A DNA stretch of 7,314 nucleotides, taken from Phycisphaerales bacterium (GTDB lineage Bacteria; Planctomycetota; Phycisphaerae; Phycisphaerales; UBA1924). The translations under genes were made by a program, and so were the position numbers. The notes under the pieces were generated by a model. It saw only the letters and a list, made by a program, of their open reading frames with translations. It was not told the origin of the DNA and ran no database searches. The stretch spans positions 1 to 7,314 of the forward strand of contig JARGNC010000127.1 of the NCBI GenBank assembly GCA_029212425.1, written 5' to 3'. Of the stretch, positions 4,762 through 7,314 are shown piece after piece. The first letter of the stretch is position 1. Each line of letters starts with the position of its first letter.

Positions 4762-5574
4762 ATGGAACAGCAACGCGCACGCGCCTTTACGCTTATTGAA
4801 CTGCTGGTCACCATCGGGATCATCGGCGTACTCATCGGACTGCTGCTGCCCGCGCTGTCGGGCGCCAGGGGATCCGCATTGCAGACAGTTGCTCTGAGCA
4901 ATGTGCGTTCGGTTGGGACGCAGTTCCAGCAGTTTGCCAATGAACACAAGAAATATCCACAGCAGAATCCGGGTGAACTTCCGTCTCAGATCGATTTCGG
5001 GGATGGGTACGAGCCGGTGGGGGATGACATCATTGTCGAGTGGTATCCAGGGGGCATGATCATCGCGACCACGGATTACTTTGATCACAGCTGGATGTGG
5101 CCCGCGATGGTTGCGGGATTCGATGAATGGCCAACCTACTGGGAGACATGGATCTCGCCTCGCAAAGGGCAGGAACTTCCGAAGATTGAGGACTTTGACT
5201 TTCAGAACGGGATCAACGAGCGAGAAATGATTTCGATCGAATACGCAAACTCATTCGTTGCGCGCCCTGAATATTGGGACGGTGAGTCGCACGCAGGGGA
5301 TCTCTCGCTGCTGCGTTCGACGCGTCCTCATGATGTTCGCTTCGCTTCTGGGAAGGTGATGCTTTGGGATGATGATCTGTCATATCTCAGCGGCAAGAAC
5401 ACACCGCAGCGTGTGGAAGGGTTGCTCGATGCGAAGACACCGATGGCGTTCGCGGATGGTCACGCAGATGCGCTGCTCCCGAGCGAAGCGAGCGAGGGGG
5501 TGTTGAACTCGATGACAGGAGAAAGCACCAAGCTTCACAACACCGCGGATGGTGTGCATGGACGGGACTACTGA
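4762..5574 (+). CDS. Type II secretion / type IV pilus pseudopilin-like protein (1)
   Basis: A protein of 270 residues. A short basic leader (MEQQRARA) is followed by the prepilin motif FTLIELLVTIGIIGVLIG, with the cut expected between Ala8 and Phe9 and Glu13 at mature position +5. The usual residue before the cut is Gly; Ala is a known but less common choice. The hydrophobic N-terminal helix (9-32) passes into an amphipathic helix (ALQTVALSNVRSVGTQFQQF). The C-terminal region is Trp/Tyr/Asp-rich, with a late MAFADGHADAL (228-238) resembling the ADG element common in planctomycete pseudopilins. No cysteines are present. The ribosome site GGAGG (4749-4753) is inside the end of the preceding gene, 8 bases before ATG. 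Planctomycetes encode many such proteins; most are thought to be envelope proteins rather than core pilus parts, and the exact role is unknown. Confidence 0.87.
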   Translation: MEQQRARAFTLIELLVTIGIIGVLIGLLLPALSGARGSALQTVALSNVRSVGTQFQQFANEHKKYPQQNPGELPSQIDFGDGYEPVGDDIIVEWYPGGMIIATTDYFDHSWMWPAMVAGFDEWPTYWETWISPRKGQELPKIEDFDFQNGINEREMISIEYANSFVARPEYWDGESHAGDLSLLRSTRPHDVRFASGKVMLWDDDLSYLSGKNTPQRVEGLLDAKTPMAFADGHADALLPSEASEGVLNSMTGESTKLHNTADGVHGRDY

Positions 5575-5575
5575 G

Positions 5576-6391
5576 TCACTTCCAACGCTGCGGCGATTGG
5601 ATGTAGTGCGGGTCGTTGTCCTTGCTGATCGAACCGATCGCGTGCTCAGGGAGATTGCGTGCTTCAAGCGAAGGCGGGTTCTTGTGGACCGAGCCGTCGG
5701 CGCGGGTGTTGACCGCTTGTCCGAAACCGGTCGAGCGGTCGATGCCGTGACGGAACGCGGTGGTGGGGGAGAAGTTCTCGATCCAGTATCCATGTCCTGC
5801 GTAGAGGTTTGGTGGATCGAGCAGTGCACTGTTGGAGGGGAGTCCGCCGAAGAGCGCGATGAGCGAATCTGCGAAGACGAGCATTTTGGTTGGGTTCTGG
5901 ATCTGGTGGAGTTTGAGGGTGCGTTGTCCGAGGAGTGTGTGGTATCCGGTGGTGTTCGGGGTGATGCCGTACGCGTTGTAGCCGTAGGTTGAGGTGAAGG
6001 TGTCGTGCTGTCCTTGATTTCGGTAGGTGCCTTCTTGTTGGTCGGGGCATTCGTAGATCGAGCGTTCACCCAGCGAAGCGCTGAGGTAAGGCGAGAGTGT
6101 GCCTGCACTGTGATCCAGTGTTTGTGTGGAGGCGCGTTCAGTCCCGAACCAGTATTGACGATCCGAAGCAGGGGTCTGCAGATGAGGCAACGGAGCGCTG
6201 CGGTTTTCGTCGGCGTACATTGTCCACGCGATGGTCAGCTGACGCAGATTCGATTCGCACTGGACCGATCTTGCGCTGCTGCGAGCGGACCCCAGCGCAG
6301 GGAGCAAGATCCCGATCAGCAGCGCGATGATCGCGATGACGACGAGCAGCTCGATGAGCGTAAAGCCGTGATGTGACGGTCTGCGGGTCAT
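5576..6391 (-). CDS. Type II secretion / type IV pilus pseudopilin-like protein (2)
   Basis: A protein of 271 residues. The leader MTRRPSHHG precedes the cut Gly9/Phe10 and the motif FTLIELLVVIAIIALLIG, with Glu14 at mature +5. ILLPALGSARSSARSVQCESNLRQL follows in two parts: the end of the membrane helix, then the CxxNLRQL element (Cys45) typical of the large planctomycete/verrucomicrobial pseudopilin family. Cys115 in YECPD may pair with Cys45. Late elements include NPTKMLVFADS (167-176), AFRHG (212-216) and NTRADGSVH (228-236), which match the family's histidine-to-DG region. Unlike the plus-strand neighbour, it keeps the standard Gly before the cut. Its ATG overlaps the stop of the upstream propeller gene as ATGA, indicating translational coupling. 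Its stop is one base from the stop of the convergent pseudopilin gene. Confidence 0.9.
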   Translation of the reverse strand: MTRRPSHHGFTLIELLVVIAIIALLIGILLPALGSARSSARSVQCESNLRQLTIAWTMYADENRSAPLPHLQTPASDRQYWFGTERASTQTLDHSAGTLSPYLSASLGERSIYECPDQQEGTYRNQGQHDTFTSTYGYNAYGITPNTTGYHTLLGQRTLKLHQIQNPTKMLVFADSLIALFGGLPSNSALLDPPNLYAGHGYWIENFSPTTAFRHGIDRSTGFGQAVNTRADGSVHKNPPSLEARNLPEHAIGSISKDNDPHYIQSPQRWK

Positions 6392-7314
6392 GGTTTGGGT
6401 CGGAGTGTCCGGATAGGCGCATTGTGATCAACGATCGCGCGGATCTGTTGGGTGATTGGGATGACAATGGCTGAGCGGTTGAGGGAGATCGCGGAGATTC
6501 CCGAATCAGCGGTCGAGAAGATTCGGCTGCCGATGATCGCGGGGGTGGTCCCGGTGTTGGGTTGGGACGAGATGATGAATCCCGGATCGGTGGGGAGTTT
6601 GCTCAGGTCGATGGTGTGGAGGTCGCTCGCGTGGGAGAAGGGGTTGATTCCTGTTGGAGCGTTCATTGTCGCGACGACGAGTTTGGTGGTTCGTCCATTG
6701 ATGATCGCGATGGGTTGGTGTCCCCATCCTCCGATGGAGAGGTAGGGTTCGCCTTGGTCCCATGATCCGGAGTTGTTGAGGTCGTTGTGTGTGGACTCGA
6801 ACGAATCCCAGAGCAAGGTGGCGTTGTTCCCGTGGTCTTCGATGAGTTCAATCGCGGGGAGTGATCCGGTGAAGAGTGTGGAGGGTGAGGTCGGGACGCC
6901 TCCTGAGATCAGCACGCGTCCGTTGGGGAGGACGATCGGTGCTGCGTCGGTGCGGACGGTTGGGATGGACCATTGGAGGGCGCCGGTGACGGCGTTGAGT
7001 TTGATGGTGTTGGCGCTGCGCTGCGTGCCTTGGAAGTTGTAGCTTGATGCGTAGATGAATCCGTCCGCGTGCGTCACGGCTCCGAAGAATCCGAGCGATA
7101 CAGGGTTGAGGGTGTCCCAGATTGGATTGGGTTGCGTTGTGCTGGTCGCATCAAACGCTAGAATATGACCTGCGCCACCGGTTCCGTTGTCAGCAGTCGA
7201 GACATAAACAACCCCATCGCTGTATGCAGGGGTGTTCCCGGAGCAGTTTCCCGGGAGTTGTGTGCTCCAGACGATTTCACCGGGATCGAAGGGGTTGGTT
7301 GGGGTGTTGGGATC
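6388..7314 (-). CDS. PQQ-like beta-propeller repeat protein (5' partial)
   Basis: The frame stays open from the window edge at 7314 to TGA at 6388-6390, giving 308 residues; the start lies outside. A GTG at 7077 is internal, since family-like sequence continues upstream of it. Blade-like repeats of the PQQ/WD type are visible: IVWSTQLPGN and TPAYSDGVVYVSTAD (27-42); ILAFDA; GAVTHADGFIYASS (78-91) with TIKLNAVTGALQWSIPT; DAAPIVLPNGRVLISGG (123-139); TTPAIIGSRIFSTADSG (256-272). These are the x-P-x-x-x-x-G-x-x-Y/F-x-x-x-x-D and L-D-x-x-T-G-x-x-x-W signatures of the family. Residues 178-189 read DLNNSGSWDQGE, a 12-residue EF-hand-like calcium loop inserted between blades. Cys24 is isolated. Such proteins act outside the cytosol as scaffolds or, rarely, as quinoprotein enzymes; no dehydrogenase residues can be assigned. 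It is coupled to the downstream pseudopilin gene by an ATGA overlap. Confidence 0.85.
   Translation of the reverse strand, partial: DPNTPTNPFDPGEIVWSTQLPGNCSGNTPAYSDGVVYVSTADNGTGGAGHILAFDATSTTQPNPIWDTLNPVSLGFFGAVTHADGFIYASSYNFQGTQRSANTIKLNAVTGALQWSIPTVRTDAAPIVLPNGRVLISGGVPTSPSTLFTGSLPAIELIEDHGNNATLLWDSFESTHNDLNNSGSWDQGEPYLSIGGWGHQPIAIINGRTTKLVVATMNAPTGINPFSHASDLHTIDLSKLPTDPGFIISSQPNTGTTPAIIGSRIFSTADSGISAISLNRSAIVIPITQQIRAIVDHNAPIRTLRPKP
6748..6783 (-). other. EF-hand-like calcium-binding loop within the propeller protein
   Basis: The codons encode DLNNSGSWDQGE. Positions 1, 3, 5, 9 and 12 of a canonical EF-hand loop are filled by Asp, Asn, Ser, Asp and Glu, with Gly at position 6. This is also the spacing of dockerin and thrombospondin-type-3 calcium loops. 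Calcium binding is inferred from this pattern alone. Confidence 0.55.

Noticed and set aside
5380..6108. A 242-codon minus-strand frame rich in Thr, Ser and Arg.
   Set aside because: It is a shifted-frame shadow crossing two real pseudopilin genes, with the biased composition expected of such shadows.
7075..7077. GTG as the start of the propeller gene.
   Set aside because: The frame stays open to the window edge, and the upstream residues carry further propeller repeats, so the true start is outside the window.

Overview
The window looks like a piece of chromosome from a planctomycete, most likely of the Phycisphaerae type. Three lines of sequence evidence support this inference: (i) a small secreted protein ending in a PEP-CTERM-like tail (VPAPS, a short hydrophobic stretch, then RRRR); (ii) two long pseudopilin-like proteins with the FTLIELLV N-terminus, one carrying the CxxNLRQL and late ADG features typical of the very large planctomycete pseudopilin family; (iii) a PQQ-type beta-propeller gene translationally coupled to one of them. 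No rRNA, tRNA, CRISPR array, insertion sequence or phage gene was seen. The exact taxon cannot be fixed from this window.

Layout, left to right. The end of a potassium-channel-like membrane protein (+, up to 131) is followed by a membrane-anchored thioredoxin-fold protein (+, 201-698). Convergent to it is an XRE-family HTH regulator with a C-terminal cupin (-, 733-1320). This regulator is divergent from a 63-residue single-pass membrane protein (+, 1452-1643). The 131-bp gap between them holds a sigma70-like promoter flanked and overlapped by TTCGCT/AGCGAA inverted repeats, and a third near-identical site lies inside the small gene. A strong terminator (1670-1702) closes the small gene. An AT-rich leader with a nested inverted repeat precedes the PEP-CTERM-like secreted protein (+, 1909-2454), which ends at another strong terminator (2495-2527). 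That terminator also separates it from a convergent two-gene operon on the minus strand: NfsA-like nitroreductase (3098-3835), then an exported histidine phosphatase (2526-3083).

Right half. A plus-strand operon holds an unrecognised single-pass membrane protein (3952-4761) and, directly at its stop codon, a pseudopilin-like protein (4762-5574). It meets head-on a minus-strand operon made of a PQQ-like beta-propeller protein (beyond 7314 to 6388) and a second pseudopilin-like protein (6391-5576, ATGA overlap). The two converging stop codons are separated by a single base, with no terminator between them.

How the genes fit together. Most products are predicted to lie in or beyond the inner membrane: channel, anchored thioredoxin, small membrane protein, PEP-CTERM protein, exported phosphatase, pseudopilins and propeller. 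The clearest local regulatory circuit is the XRE-cupin regulator with its palindromic sites and the divergent small membrane protein. The rest reads as ordinary planctomycete chromosome with several poorly characterised families; I did not find a clear new defence, mobile or biosynthetic system.
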